64,000 bases of DNA, taken from positions 14,744,154-14,808,153 of the forward strand of contig OV277874.1 of assembly GCA_922989275.2 (NCBI GenBank). Reading direction: 5' to 3'. Under the pieces are notes generated by a model, which did no database searches, was not told the DNA's origin, and was given only the letters and a program-made list of their open reading frames with translations. The first letter of the stretch is position 1; each line of letters begins with the position of its first letter. The stretch comes from Gari tellinella (lineage: Eukaryota; Mollusca; Bivalvia; Cardiida; Psammobiidae). The translations under genes and the position numbers were made by a program. Shown here piece by piece: positions 17,141-28,802 of this stretch.

Positions 17141-17498
17141 TACAGTGGCTCCCTCTCTACAATACATCTAATTGGAGACACATAGTGTGTGTGTTGTTCG
17201 GAGGAAGTCGTTATAGAGAGTGAAATTAAGACTTTGTTTACATTTGCAAACAGCTTGAATCCAGATCAGACGCCGCGTAAACGCGGCGTCTAATCTGGAT
17301 TCAAGCTGTTTGTCACTCGTCATTATATTTTATTCTATCAAAATCTCCACTAATATCTAACTTTGAGAAAAACAACATGCGACGGTATGGCAGCAATAAA
17401 AGCGTTAGACATAATTGTCCCGTTTAGGGAATTGAGGAAAGTGTTGTCGTAATGAGAGAGCCGTTGTTGGGAGGGCCGCTGTAGTGAGGGAACACAGT
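17141..17498. mobile_element. family B MITE
   Basis: TA-CAGTGGCTCCCTCTC left end and diverged GAGGGAACACAG right end. Core at about 17250-17313. Confidence 0.7.
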
Positions 17499-17714
17499 TT
17501 TGTGAAATGTTGGAAGTTCGATGACATGACGCGAGTTAAGAGTTATCGATTGTACGTAGATTTACCTATCGCCATAGTAATTCGTGTCAAAATCGAGACA
17601 AGTTTGACTAGAGTACGTTGCACTTCGGACTGATCCGTTCATACATGTACCGGTATGCATTATTGAAATAAAGTTCATATCAGTTCAGTCCAACTGATCA
17701 GTCTATCAGTCCAG

Positions 17715-17953
17715 GGGCCCGTTTCATAAATCTTCGTACGACAAATGTTGTCGTAAGTCAAAACTTTAAAATACATTTAATTTCTGATTCCTCCATCTAA
17801 TCCTATCTTGTGACATCTATTTGGAATCGTCTTTTCAAGACAATTCCAAAGAGATGTCACAAAACAGGGTTTGATGGAGAAATAAAAACATAATTGAGAC
17901 TTTTATAACTTGACTTACAGCATTTGTCGTACGACGTTTTATGAAACGGGCCC
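17715..17953. mobile_element. family F MITE
   Basis: GGGCCCGTTTCATAAA to ATGAAACGGGCCC. Flanks are CAG on the left and CAT on the right. The inner hairpin pairs GGAATCGTCTTTTCAAGAC with its complement. No CAAACAG core. Confidence 0.75.
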
Positions 17954-17967
17954 CATGACTGTTATAT

Positions 17968-18186
17968 TTAACCCCTTCACTGCCTTACCCCGAGCACAAC
18001 AGTTTTTTTTGCAAACAGTATGGATCCTGATCAGACGCCGCGTTAAGCGGCGTCTTATCAGGATCCAAACTGTTTGACACTCGTTTCAACATTTCTTCAG
18101 TCAAAATAGCAAAGATTAAAGTTTAAAAAATAAAAGCAGACGACAATCGTTTAAAATTGATGACGTCACGGCAGTGAAGGGGTTAA
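17968..18186. mobile_element. family C MITE (TTAA target)
   Basis: TTAACCCCTTCACTGCC to GGCAGTGAAGGGGTTAA. Core with arm TATGGATCCT (18012-18080). Confidence 0.85.
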
Positions 18187-18194
18187 ATCATATA

Positions 18195-18488
18195 GGGCGT
18201 GTTCGATTATCAGTTCCAGAACTGTTTGGAACGATTCCATGGAATTAGTAAATCAAATAAAAACGGAATTGAACCCTTGCAAATATGGTAGTCTGGTTCC
18301 CTACTTATTACAATTTTGCTGTCGAAACGTTCGTAAATTGTACCGGGAACCATGATGATTTGTCACAATTCTGCTCACACCACCTCCTCGGGCAGAATTG
18401 ATAGAACAGTTCTGGAATTGAATTCCGGACCATTCGATTTCGATTCCGTCAAACCCGTCAATACCGGACTGATAATCGAACACGCCCG
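18195..18488. mobile_element. MITE with GGCGTGTTCGATTATCAG ends
   Basis: The terminal 18 bases at left are matched by CTGATAATCGAACACGCC at right. The inner region also pairs in part (CCAGAACTG with CAGTTCTGG). No clear target duplication. Confidence 0.65.
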
Positions 18489-18639
18489 TTGTTTTACATT
18501 TTATTCAGGTTTTGGGAAACTATTTACGGGAAAGACCAAAGTCCTAACCCTCCAAATTCAGAACAAACCAACTGACATTTCTCGTCAGTATTTTGCGTTT
18601 GTTTTTAATTTGGTATAATCGGGAAAGATAAACAACCCT

Positions 18640-18900
18640 TCTGTATCAGCCACGTGCCGTTTGGTTAGAAAAGTTTACACTGTAAACAACTAACATTCTT
18701 CCCCGTTTAAACAAAACTAAACGTAAAAAAAGAGTTATGTACATGTACTAAGTTATAGTCTACTTTCAGCCCGAATGACCAGTCAGCCGACTGTACATTC
18801 ACTCCCCTGATCATTGAGTCGTGTTGCCTACAATATTGAGCACTGCTAACATATTGGGCGTAGGCAGCCGCAGTTCAGGCTAAGACTATTTACAGGTACC
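18640..18900. other. no recognisable feature
   Basis: No convincing reading frame or repeat. Confidence 0.35.
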
Positions 18901-19001
18901 CATTTGAACCCCTGGGTGGAGAGGAGCAACTCGTGGTGCATATCCTGCTCAAGAACATTCATTTACATCATCGGGAATTCGGAATATTTCTCTATTCAGG
19001 C

Positions 19002-19078
19002 CGCTGGTCCGGCGTGGGATCAAACTGACGACCCCTGCTACCGTAGTCGAGTGTTTACCATTAGACCACATCCGCCGG
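19002..19078 (-). repeat. tRNA-derived SINE fragment
   Basis: On the minus strand, TGTGGTCTAATGGTAAAC fits an A box and AGTTTGATCCC a B box, spaced as in a tRNA. No closed acceptor stem is visible, so it is probably a SINE head and not a tRNA gene. Confidence 0.5.
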
Positions 19079-19089
19079 CAACGTCTTTT

Positions 19090-19185
19090 ACAAACAGTGT
19101 ACGTATCAATAATACACTTGTCCAATGCATACAGTAAATATCCTGATCAGAGGTTTTTTTCTAAGTCTACACTGTTTGCATTTTG
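19090..19185. repeat. family D fragment
   Basis: ACAAACAGTGTACGTATC and TCCTGATCAGAGG are family D blocks, truncated at left by the SINE. Confidence 0.45.
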
Positions 19186-19291
19186 GTAATATGTTTCAGA
19201 AACCAATTCTAAATAGTCATTAATAGACATGACGTCATTGGAAACTGGAACTGTCCATCAACAGTGTCAGGGTTGTTTCATTTAATGTGAA

Positions 19292-19489
19292 ATACAGTCG
19301 AACTTCGATATCTCGAACTCGGTAATGTCGACATACCCGTATTTCAAAGTTCAAACGTGGCAAAGCCACGTTTTAACTTTGAAACACGGGTATATTCGAC
19401 TTAACCGAGCATGAAGTGATGTAATTCATGTATCGAAATATCTGGTAGTTCGAGGTAAGCGAGTTCGAGATATCGAAGTTCGACTGTAA
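19292..19489. mobile_element. family J MITE (pogo/Tc1-like ends)
   Basis: ACAGTCGAACTTCGATATCT to AGATATCGAAGTTCGACTGT. The central hairpin pairs AAACGTGGC with GCCACGTTT. Confidence 0.75.
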
Positions 19490-19679
19490 TTACGTCTTCC
19501 CAAAAGTAAGAATGTTTCACATTCAATGTTCTCATATCGGTGTGACAAGTTTGTGCCACATGAATGACAAATTACTGTAATAAAACTTTGGGAGATATTT
19601 CTGGATTAGGGCGAACAACTATTGCCCTATTGGGAATAGGTCCTTTTTATGACACTTGTAAATCTACCAAGGTCGCTGC

Positions 19680-19929
19680 TACACTGGAGAATCTGTTATT
19701 CTTTCCCAATAAACGCGTTTACGCTAAAACTATTATTTGCAGTGCAAACAGTTTGGAGCCAGATCAGACGCCGGGTAACCCGGCGTCTGATCAGGCTCCA
19801 AACTGTTTGCCACCAAGATAAACAAAAATTATCAGAATTGTCCAAAAGTTGTTCTTTTCTACGTTTTAGTGCTTTGAGTTTGCGTACGTTTGCGTTTAAA
19901 CGGGAAAGAATAACAGATTCTCCACTGTA
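19680..19929. mobile_element. family A MITE (TA target)
   Basis: TA-CACTGGAGAATCTG to ATTCTCCACTG-TA. Core at about 19745-19809. Confidence 0.85.
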
Positions 19930-20136
19930 ACTCATTCACTGCCTTGCCCCGAGAACAATGGTGATTTGCAAACAGTATGGATCTTGATCAGACGCCGCGT
20001 TACGCGGCGTCTGATCAGGATCCAAACTGTTTTACATCCATTTCAATGTTTCTTTAGTCTAAATACCTCAACTTGAAAAACAAAAGCAGACGACAATTGT
20101 TTCGAATTGATGACGTCATGGTAGTGGATGGGTTAA
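19930..20136. mobile_element. family C MITE abutting family A
   Basis: Left end ACTCATTCACTGCC directly follows the family A end. Right end GTAGTGGATGGGTTAA. Core at about 19965-20032. Confidence 0.7.
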
Positions 20137-20329
20137 GTTTAAAAAGAAATCGAGGGAAAAAAGATGAAATGCTTCAGGAAAACAGCCATAGTCATTTTTT
20201 GCTAGAAATTTACGATGTTGTACCAAAAACACATATGGTTATCTGATACCGTCGGTCACACGTTATTCTATATCTTTTAAACAACTCGAAACGAATGAAT
20301 ATACGATATAGGACAAAAGGGTTTGTTTT

Positions 20330-20640
20330 CATTACTTTTAGTGAGCTGTGACTGGCTGTATTTTTGCATACCCCCTATCTGGAAAAGATATAAGGTCAAT
20401 CTTTATTAGGACTACGTTCTCTTAGTCTAACTGTTCTCCACAAGCGTTGCATGAAACGGGAACCCAAATTACGTCATTTGCGACAACGTTATTACAAAAC
20501 AGCACGTTTTGGTGGTAAATATTATGACGGAAGGATTACAACCTACGACTTAACGGTGATAAATAAAAGGCACGTATGTCAGATTCTATATTTAATTTCT
20601 TTCTTACATTCAGTAATGATGTAAGATTATAAGTGTAATG
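20330..20640. mobile_element. family I copy without hairpin end
   Basis: Shares GTGAGCTGTGACTGGCTG, CTCCACAAGCGTTGCATGAA and TTACAACCTACG with 35511-36003. Diverged. Confidence 0.6.
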
Positions 20641-20661
20641 TATATAATTATTTTTGTTTTC

Positions 20662-20855
20662 AAGGCATATCAAAACGTCCGTCCACTTGTATGTTACTTT
20701 GAGAAAAGCAGCAGACGACAATTTTAAGCAGACGATATAGAAGCAGTAAAAGCGTTAGACATACAATTGTAATTGCCCCGTTTAGTAATTGCGGTAAGGG
20801 TCGTTGTAATGAGGGAGTCGTTGTTGGGAGGGCCGTTGTAGAGAGGGAACACTGT
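20662..20855. mobile_element. family B right half
   Basis: AAAACGTCCGTCCACTTG to GAGAGGGAACACTGTA. The core half is missing. Confidence 0.6.
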
Positions 20856-20934
20856 AGGCTATGGAGTAATGGGTTAACTAAAGTGGATGGCGATCAGAAA
20901 CAGTATGGGGCGAAACTACATGTATATAACGAAA

Positions 20935-21110
20935 ACACAGCTGGGAAAACGTCAATCTTTTCCAATAAACGCTTTTACGCTATTTAGTTTTAACTATTAT
21001 TGCCATTGCATACAAATTGGAGCCAGATCAGACGCCGGGTAACCGGGCGTCTGATCCGGATCCAAATTGCTAGCCATTCAGAGTAAAATGAGTAGTCAGA
21101 ATTATCAAAA
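20935..21110. repeat. family A-like fragment
   Basis: Core with arm TTGGAGCCA and stem CGCCGGGTAACC. Neither terminus is intact. Confidence 0.5.
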
Positions 21111-21159
21111 TGTTGTCATTTTCTTACTTTTTGTGCAATGCGTTTGTGCTTTGTTTGCA

Positions 21160-21415
21160 GGGCTGCCATAAGTTGACATGAAAAATCCGGAGATTTCAAT
21201 TTTTAATTTTTCAGACGCAAATTTACTAATCGTACCTTTACCCCATAGTCTGTTTCTTGTTTTGAAGACACATGGCTGCTTAAATAAGGTTGAATGTAAA
21301 GCAGAATGCGCCTTAAGGCGCATTCTGCTTTACTTTCAGCCTGTTTTAATCTACGATCAGATACATGTAGAATAAAATTCCGAAGACTTAGGAAAAATCT
21401 GGAGAAATGGCAGCA
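21160..21415. mobile_element. MITE with GGGCTGCCAT ends containing family E hairpin
   Basis: AGGGCTGCCATAAGTTGACA to GGAGAAATGGCAGC. The interior holds a family E hairpin (about 21270-21350). Confidence 0.55.
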
Positions 21416-21707
21416 TTTAAACGGAAAAGAATAACGTCTTATCCTCTTTATAACGGTAATGAATATAACGTCTTTCCAAGTGTAAACGTCAAAATATCTA
21501 TAGAAAGTCTGCCATGGATGGCTGCCCATAACCCACACCCCACTTTTGAAGAGTCCTACAAAAAGGAAGGAAAAGAAGAAGGAAACAGCAGTTATGTAGT
21601 ATATTTCATTTTAGTCGAACTCACATCTAAGAGTTCGGTTGGATCGCCCCTCTCCCAGAAAAATGGCTGAATCCATGCATGATATTTTGTCTATTTGACA
21701 TATTATT

Positions 21708-22083
21708 CTAAACATATGGTATACACTATAATGTCATTGACCAACTTCAGGGCTTTTATTTTCAAATAACATAATAACTACGGTCACCAAATCACATTAA
21801 GAACAGAACAGAACAGAAGAACTTTTATTTCTGACTTATACATGTGTACATCGTCACACAAAACATAATATACATATACTTACAGTCACGCTATGTACAG
21901 TATTCGTACACCCTATATGTAACAAAGAAACCTAGTATAACAATACTCCCAGCCAAATTCTATACAATACATGTACATTGTCATAGAATTGTAAACATAT
22001 GATATACACTATAATGTCATTGACCAACTTTAGGGCTTTTATTTTCAAATAACATAATTACTACAGTCACCAAATCACATTAA
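21708..22083. repeat. 92-bp direct repeat flanking a 195-bp segment
   Basis: AACATATGGTATACACTATA at 21710 recurs near 21997, and the copies run on to CACCAAATCACATTAAG. The segment between starts with GAACAGAACAGAACAGAAG. It could be a segmental duplication or a small LTR-like unit. Confidence 0.6.
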
Positions 22084-22269
22084 GGCAGTGTTTTAGTGTC
22101 TAAATTGGTCTGAATTCCCGAGCAAAACGCAATAAAACGCGTATATAAGCTAAACAACGAAGGCCAATAAGTAGCTTAAAGAACACGCGTATTTCCACTC
22201 TCTCACTGCCATAAACATAAAACACGTCAAAACACATCAAACATATTCATTGTCGTAATAAAGACTGAC

Positions 22270-22575
22270 TGCAAAATTTGTATCCGAGTTCGTTTCCAAG
22301 CTTAAATTGGTCAGAGTTGAGCATAAAACGTTAGAGTTAAGTGTTAGATCGATCTCAAACATTTGATTGCTCATATTGGAGCAAAATGCTCAAATCTAGG
22401 TTCATGCTTATAAAGCGTTTGAGTTAATTCTGAGTTCGTTCTCAAGCATTTGATTGGTCCGAGTTCGTTCTCAAGCATTTGATTGGACAGATTTGAGCCT
22501 AGGCTCAAATCTGACAAATCAAATGCTTGAGAACGAACTCAGACTCAACTAAATGCTTTATAAACGCTGTGCCTG
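22270..22575. repeat. hairpin repeat of AAAGCGTTTGAG type
   Basis: GGCTCAAATCTGACAAATCA pairs with the preceding TGATTGGACAGATTTGAGCC. Short direct repeats of CTCAAGCATTTGATTGG lie alongside. Related to 16500-16630. Confidence 0.6.
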
Positions 22576-22579
22576 GTCA

Positions 22580-22970
22580 TCAATAGCTCGAGAATGATAT
22601 CACACTCACCTCCAACTCTTTGTAAACATGGATCCAGAATGTTTACAGAGCATCTGCTGTGAATGCCTGAAACATGGCGAAAATTGCGTCTGGAAATAGC
22701 TAACGGAAATAAATCTTAAAACATTTTATTACTTCCATGGTAACAACAGTTTTCCATTATTTTCGTGAGTATAATAGCTTTTAATAGACACAAACAGGTT
22801 TTTTTCGTCCGAAGCTAGACATAGTAAATTTCACATGACAGGAACCATGAGAACAACAGGATAAAATTATAAACTACACCGTATATCTTACACCGAGACC
22901 TCCAATAAAGTCTAGTTAATATTTTTAACTATAAATGCCCATCATTTTACATTTTGAACCCTAGTGCCAG
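22580..22970. other. no recognisable feature
   Basis: AT-rich DNA. I see no coding or structural signal. Confidence 0.35.
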
Positions 22971-23063
22971 AAATACACGTCATTTGCAAACAGTGTAAGT
23001 GTTCCATGCGACTGTTATTTTGCAACATATTGTATAAAAGAACAAAAAAAGTACATAAATGGA

Positions 23064-23262
23064 CTACAGTCGAACTTCGATATCTCGAACTCAGTCACAT
23101 CGAACATACCCGTATTTCAAAGTTAAAACGTGGCTGAGCCACGTTTTAACTTTGCAATATCGGTAGATATATGTTCGACGTAACCGAGCGTGAAATAATG
23201 CAGTTCATGTGTCGAACTATCGCATAGTTTGAGTTAAGCGAATTCGAGATATAAAAGTTAGA
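23064..23262. mobile_element. family J MITE, diverged
   Basis: TACAGTCGAACTTCGATATC left end. The right end is mutated (TTCGAGATATAAAAGTTAGA). Central CGTGGCTGAGCCACG hairpin. Confidence 0.65.
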
Positions 23263-23299
23263 CTAGTTCATTTTTAGTTTTGGAATTGACCAATTGAGG

Positions 23300-23520
23300 T
23301 TTAACACATTACCCCATAACCTTTTTCTAGTGTTGAAGATAGGTGACCACTTAACGCAGGTTGAAAGGAAAGCAGAATGCGCCTTAGGGCGCATTCTCCT
23401 TTTCTTTTAGCCTGCTTTAAGCAACCATCTGGTAGACAAATAGAAAACATTCTTATGAAAATTATTCCAAACTTTGACACTCGTATCGAAATATCGTCAA
23501 TCATTCTGCCTTAACTCTTT
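23300..23520. mobile_element. family E MITE, right end lost
   Basis: TTAACACATTACCCCATAAC left end and hairpin at 23352-23420. Confidence 0.55.
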
Positions 23521-23716
23521 TTCGAAACGATTTTGCACACAGCAATACAAAAGCAGACGACCATTTAGCGGTGAAGGAATAAAAAATATCACGAATAATT
23601 TGGTAGTGGAAAGGTTCAGCAATTGTTGTACCGGTATATTGTATGTAGGTCCCAGTAACAGTTAATAATCGTAAAGCCCAGACACAACCGCTTTTTGTAG
23701 TAATCTGTCATCTGCT

Positions 23717-23967
23717 TTAACCCTTTACCCCATAGAAGCGACTTTTAGCGGATATGATTTATTCATCCGCTGAAGAAATAGTTCCAATTTAATCAGTAAT
23801 GAATATGTATTATAGGGAACATTTTCTATATTATAGCACATGATAGCTTAAAGCAGGCTGAAAGTAAAGCAGAATGCGCCCTCATGCGCATTCTGCTTTA
23901 CTTTCAACCTGTTTTAAGTAGTCACCTATCTTAAGTACTAGAAATAGACTATCAGGTAAAGGGTTAA
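23717..23967. mobile_element. family E MITE (TTAA target), complete
   Basis: TTAACCCTTTACCCCATAG to ATCAGGTAAAGGGTTAA. The hairpin pairs GCAGAATGCGC with GCGCATTCTGC. Confidence 0.8.
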
Positions 23968-24060
23968 CTCTTCACTCTCAATGACGTCATAACGCGCATT
24001 TGCAAACAATTTTGATCCTAATCAGACGCCGCGTTTGCACTCAATACGACATAACGTAAG
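23968..24060. repeat. half of a family C-type element
   Basis: CTTCACTCTCAATGACGTCA, then a half core (CAAACAATTTTGATCC and ATCAGACGCC) without the closing half. Confidence 0.45.
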
Positions 24061-24380
24061 TCAATTAACCTGAAGTTGAAATATCTAAAAGAAGTCTCAG
24101 TGACCAACAATAGCCAACCTGAAATTCCATAAACTATTTTAATTCACAATGTAGTCCAAAAGTGTAAGAATATTGAAACTAAGCACATGCATGTTCCAAA
24201 ATTTGGTAAATTTAGCAAACACCAACATTTGGTTTTGTCCTGAGAACAGGTGAAAAGGGCCATTCCAATCTTGTGAGTAATGGAAAAGTGTATTCTCAAT
24301 AGAAATGGTAAATATATTAAATGGTTCATGTTTTTGTATCAAATATAAAATGCAATATGGATGAATACGTTTACACTAAT

Positions 24381-24940
24381 AGTAGAGGGCAGTTACAGAT
24401 TTTGGGGAACTAATTTGCACAGAAATGATGTTTGTGTTTTCATATGCTATGACATGAACCGAATAACAGAAAAAATGTCCCAAGAAATCACACGATGCTA
24501 AATATGATATTTTGGGTAAAATGACTAAAACAATAAACGAAAATGTGAATTTTTGGAATTTCGCCACTGTGACCATGGTTTTGAACAAAAAAGCTCCAAA
24601 TTTTCAGATTAGGCACATACTCCATTACACTCCAGGCTAGTACCACACCAGTTTAAGAAAAATTAAAATAACTGGGGGTTTTGGGGTAAAAATTGTAAAA
24701 AATAAGTTAAAAAACACACATTTTTGGAATTTCGATACTGTGTCCTTAACTATGAAAATAAATGCTCAAGTTTACCATTTAATCTCTTTACCCCAAAAAT
24801 CATATTTCGCATCGTGTGATTTCTTGGGACTTTTTTTCTGTTATTCGGTTCATGTCGTAGCATATGAAGGCACAAAATTCATTTCTGTGAAAATTAATTC
24901 CTTTATTTGGATTTTTGACGCTAAATGCCCTCTACTATAA
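24381..24940. mobile_element. 560-bp foldback element (TA target)
   Basis: AGTAGAGGGCAGTTAC at left pairs with ATGCCCTCTACT at right. The inner arms also pair over a long distance (CGAATAACAGAAAA with CTGTTATTCGG). Confidence 0.65.
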
Positions 24941-25138
24941 TGTTAAATGCTAAATATAACGGCATTTCGTACTATTGTATTAAGAGTGTGTATTTATAAA
25001 TATTCGTCCTATGGTATAGATAATGTGTTTGGCTTATCCTTCTATAGTAACAAGAGTGTGATTAAACTTTCGTTCTATCGTATAAAGATGGTGTATAACT
25101 CTTCATAATATCGTATCAAAAGTATGAGTGTGTTTAAC

Positions 25139-25572
25139 GCATCGCTCTATTTTCAGTTTCAAGTTTCCTTTATTTCTCTCAGTTCATGATTTACATGAAA
25201 ACATGAGGAACAGATTATGTACATAGACAAAACATGAGGAACAAAAATATACATAGACAAAACATACATATTCACAAACAAATAATTCAGTCTATTATTA
25301 GTGTCAGTAGATTTTATATTATTAGAATCCGGATTTTTGATTTTGGGAGAGTTACGGGTAAAATTAGCAAAATGTTTCAGTCGATACATGTACTTAGAAA
25401 GCCAGACATGCCCTGTTAACTCATCCACTCTGGATCTTTTAATCTGGGAATTCCAGTTTTTCAAGTAATTCCAGTCAATATTATTTTTTTCTATTAATGG
25501 TTGTTTGCATCCATACATTGCAAAATGACAAATAGTGCAAATCCCTATCGTAGCAAGACTGTGTTTAACTGC
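25139..25572. repeat. LINE-tail-like and short duplicated region
   Basis: AGTTTCCTTTATTTCTCTCA and the repeated ACATAGACAAAACATGAGG look like a 3' retroelement end. No RT motif seen. Confidence 0.35.
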
Positions 25573-26876
25573 AGGGCTGCCATTTCTCCGGATTTTTCCC
25601 AAAGCTTGAGATTTTTTTTCTAGTACATGATAGCATAAGGTGGTTCGCGGGTCAGCTTATTCTGTGTCAGAATTCTTTGAAACATTGATTAAATTGAAAT
25701 ATACCATATGGAGAGTCAAATATCGTTAAAATGAAAAAAAGTTACAGTGCCGTTTTTTTCTGACAGGACCTTTTGTCGAGAAAAGCTCCTTTTTTAATAA
25801 ACAGGAATATTTTCTTTATAGAATGATATAACTCAAAAATTTCTGTACATTCAAGTAAACTGTTCATAGACTATAAGCTATTGGGCAAACAAAAGTATTT
25901 CATGACATATTTTCTGGAAATATCAATATTTTAAAAAAGTCAAATTCTGAAAATCTCAAATTACAAAATATCTAGCTGTTTAACAAACACTCATTTTACT
26001 CTTATTAGATAGATATAACTTAATTCTACTAGTCACAAAAATTTAATGAAAATCTACAGTAGAATTTACATTTTATACATGATTTCCTGAAATTCTGACA
26101 GATTGTTAACACAAAACGAGTAATCTCCCTTGAGTTCAACTTTAAAATGCCGTCAGCTCTAAATAATACCATAAGTCAAACCTGTAATAAGGGACCATTG
26201 AATACGGTAGCCTGTAGATCTTTAAAGGCAGGTGACTGCTTAATGCATAACAAAAGTAATGCATAAATGCTCATTTAGGGTCTATCTTTTAGCATTACTT
26301 TTGTCCTGTGTTAAGCTGCCATCTGTTATATAGGCTATAAATCCTCACACATTTAGCTGTCACTTGACTATACTTGCATCTGATATTATTCATTATTACA
26401 AGACTAAACATAGCCTGCCCTTTGATCACTGCGTTATGAAATGACTAGTCACTAAAATCGGACAATTTCTTAAAAAAAGTTTTGAAGCGAGTGGGAATCG
26501 AACCCAGAACCTTTGGCTTGCAAGTCAATCACCGTACCAACTGCGCTAACAGAGAAGACACTGAAGCAGATCAAACTTTTATTTATCTAAATTTTCTACT
26601 ATAAGCACGTGCCGCAAAGATCAGGTGAAAGTCATCAGCATTTCCGGAACTCGAGATGCGGGCCGCCCGCTGTCGAACCACCTTAAAGCAGGCTGAAAGT
26701 AAAGCAGAATGCGCCTTAAGGCGCATTTTGCTTTACTTCCAGCCTGCCTTAAGCAGCCACGTGTAAAAAAAAAACAGAAACAGGCGATGGGGTAAAGGTA
26801 CGGTTCGTAAAATCGCACTTGAAAAATGCAAATTTGGAAATCTTAGGATTTTTTATGTCAACTTATGGCAGCCCTG
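25573..26876. mobile_element. 1.3-kb element with CAGGGCTGCCAT ends
   Basis: CAGGGCTGCCATTTCTCC to ACTTATGGCAGCCCTG, flanked by TAACTG on both sides (25567-25572 and 26877-26882). It carries a tRNA-like sequence (26484-26556) and a family E hairpin (26685-26760). No transposase frame. Confidence 0.65.
26484..26556 (-). pseudogene. tRNA-like sequence
   Basis: On the minus strand, TTAGCGCAGTTGG is a good A box and GGTTCGATTCC a perfect B box. The middle reads ACTTGCAAGCC. The T stem has one mismatch, the anticodon arm does not fold cleanly with a 7-base loop, and no acceptor stem closes. It is therefore a tRNA pseudogene or SINE head. Confidence 0.5.
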
Positions 26877-26993
26877 TAACTGTTGCCTCTATAGTAGCGA
26901 GACTGTGTTTAACTATTCGTCCGATCGAAACAAGAGTGTTGACACATAAAATACCAGACAACAGCTTAATTATTTAACTCACTCAGGCCCGGT

Positions 26994-27205
26994 GTAATGA
27001 AATAAAGTGACCCCCGTAATAGAGTGACCCCCCGGTCAAAATATTTCGACCGGGGGGGGGGTCGAAATATTTCGACCCCCCCGGTCGAATTATTTTGTCT
27101 TTTTCTGAAATATTTCGACCGGGGGGTCGAAATATTTCGACTCCCCGGTCGAAATATTTTAACCGGGGGTCACTATATTACGGGGGGTCACTTCATTTCA
27201 TTACA
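26994..27205. mobile_element. palindrome-rich MITE
   Basis: GTAATGAAATAAAGTGACCC to GGTCACTTCATTTCATTAC. The interior is made of repeated GGTCGAAATATTTCGACC palindromes with runs of up to nine G. Confidence 0.8.
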
Positions 27206-27866
27206 GGTACCGGAACTTCAGATGGACTATTCAAGTTTCTAATTAATTCTACTCCATTTTTGCCTATTTCAGATTTTTATTTTCTTTCACAATTTATTAC
27301 AAAATGACAACCAGTGCAAAACGTGATCAGATAACTCTGTAGGTTAATATATGAATGTCTTTTCATCAAAGGCAATTAAATTCGCTCTGCAAACAGTTTT
27401 GATCAAGATCAGACTTATAGTCACATACAAACATGTTTTAAATATAGAGTAGATCTAATAAAAATGCATTTGAAATCTCTCTTATATCAATTAAATTCTG
27501 GTCGGGTTTAAGTAGATATGGACCAACATAATATGATTTGACCTTTTATTATTGTAAATATATATGTGACTTTTTATGTATGAAGAGAAGTTGTACAGTT
27601 TATGTCAAATAAAAATATGCCTCCTTTTCTTCTTCTTCTTTTTCTTCTTCTCCTTTGTCGGAATTGCATATATATGTACATGTATCACAGCGAACAAAAT
27701 AGTTCTTACCAAACAGATATTAACAGCAAAAAATGCCTCGAGGTTATCGTTGATTATAATATCATATCTGTTTGATTGTATTTTGCCAGGGAATTCAGAA
27801 AAATAATGACATAAACTTACTGTACTAATGTGATTTAGTTCCTCAAATAATTCTGTTATTTCAACA
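27206..27866. other. no gene; half core at 27390
   Basis: One unpaired half core (GCAAACAGTTTTGATC) at about 27388 and a TTC microsatellite at about 27625-27650. Nothing else. Confidence 0.4.
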
Positions 27867-28057
27867 TTAACCCTTAGCCTGCCACTCACGACTATAGCTC
27901 CATATGCAAACAGCTTGGATCCGGATGAGACGCCGAGTAAGTTGTTTGACACTCGGACAACATTTTCAGCACTTTTGAGCAACTTTGAAGCACTTTGAAA
28001 CTTGAAGCAGACGAGGAATATAGCAGACGACAATTTATTTGGCGGCCTAAGGGTTAA
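27867..28057. mobile_element. family C relative (TTAA target)
   Basis: TTAACCCTTAGCCTGCC to GGCGGCCTAAGGGTTAA. The core has one half plus a decayed closing half. Confidence 0.65.
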
Positions 28058-28087
28058 AACCCCTACTCTGCCGTAGCGTCAGTTACT

Positions 28088-28325
28088 TTAACCCTTTCAA
28101 CCCTGACACCTCAAATGGACAATTCTAATTTTCAATCAAGTCTAGTCCATTTTTGACTTTTGAGGGTTTATTTTTACAATATATGTCAAAATTACCAACA
28201 GTGTAGACCTGGTGAGAGGGCTCCTTCAGCAGCCCTCTGATCAGGGTCTACGCTGTTTGCATAGGACAAGTGTACTCCGCATAGATACGCTGTTTGCAAA
28301 TGCGTGACTAGGATTCAAAGAGTCA
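28088..28325. mobile_element. family D MITE
   Basis: TTAACCCTTTCAACCCTGAC to GGATTCAAAGAGTCAA. Core GAGGGCTCCTTCAGCAGCCC. Confidence 0.65.
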
Positions 28326-28427
28326 AACCTGCTTTTATTCCTCTAGTTTAGGCTTCGGGATGTGATTGTGGAACATATAAAAGTGTGTGTATAAGTCAAA
28401 ATCAAAAATGTTCTGCTCTGTTCTGTA

Positions 28428-28500
28428 TAACAGTTTGGATCCTGATCAGACACAGCGTTACACGGCGTCTAATCAGGATCCAAACTATTTGTAAATAACC
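28428..28500. repeat. isolated palindromic core
   Basis: ACAGTTTGGATCCTGATCAG and its mirror without recognisable MITE ends. Confidence 0.6.
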
Positions 28501-28802
28501 ATTGTACTCGAAGTAAGGCAGTGAAGGGGCAATCAGGGGGTTCATGACTGTTAAATGGTTCACATGTAGATGTTCAGTCACCTCATCTGCTTAAGGTTAA
28601 TGTGTATTTATGGAGTTATGGGTTAAGGTTCCGAGATAGTGTTTGATAGTCCGACTTTTTCCGACTTTTTTTTCCAAACTGTTTGCAAACATTTGAAAAA
28701 TGTGTCATTGGTTAACAACCGATGTTTTTTTTTTGCCGCTCTTGAACACACTTTAAAGTCTCACTGAGGCCCCATCACATGATTGGTGCTGAAGGAGAAT
28801 TG

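Noticed and set aside
19649..19930. Open frames of about 80-130 codons in family A MITEs (also at 33130, 36050 and 36616, both strands)
   Set aside because: The same translations recur in every MITE copy and follow from the palindromic repeat. No independent coding signal.
21708..22083. Small LTR retrotransposon
   Set aside because: The direct repeats do not begin TG or end CA, and no primer site or target duplication was found.
26484..26556. Functional tRNA gene
   Set aside because: A and B boxes are good, but the anticodon arm and acceptor stem do not form properly.
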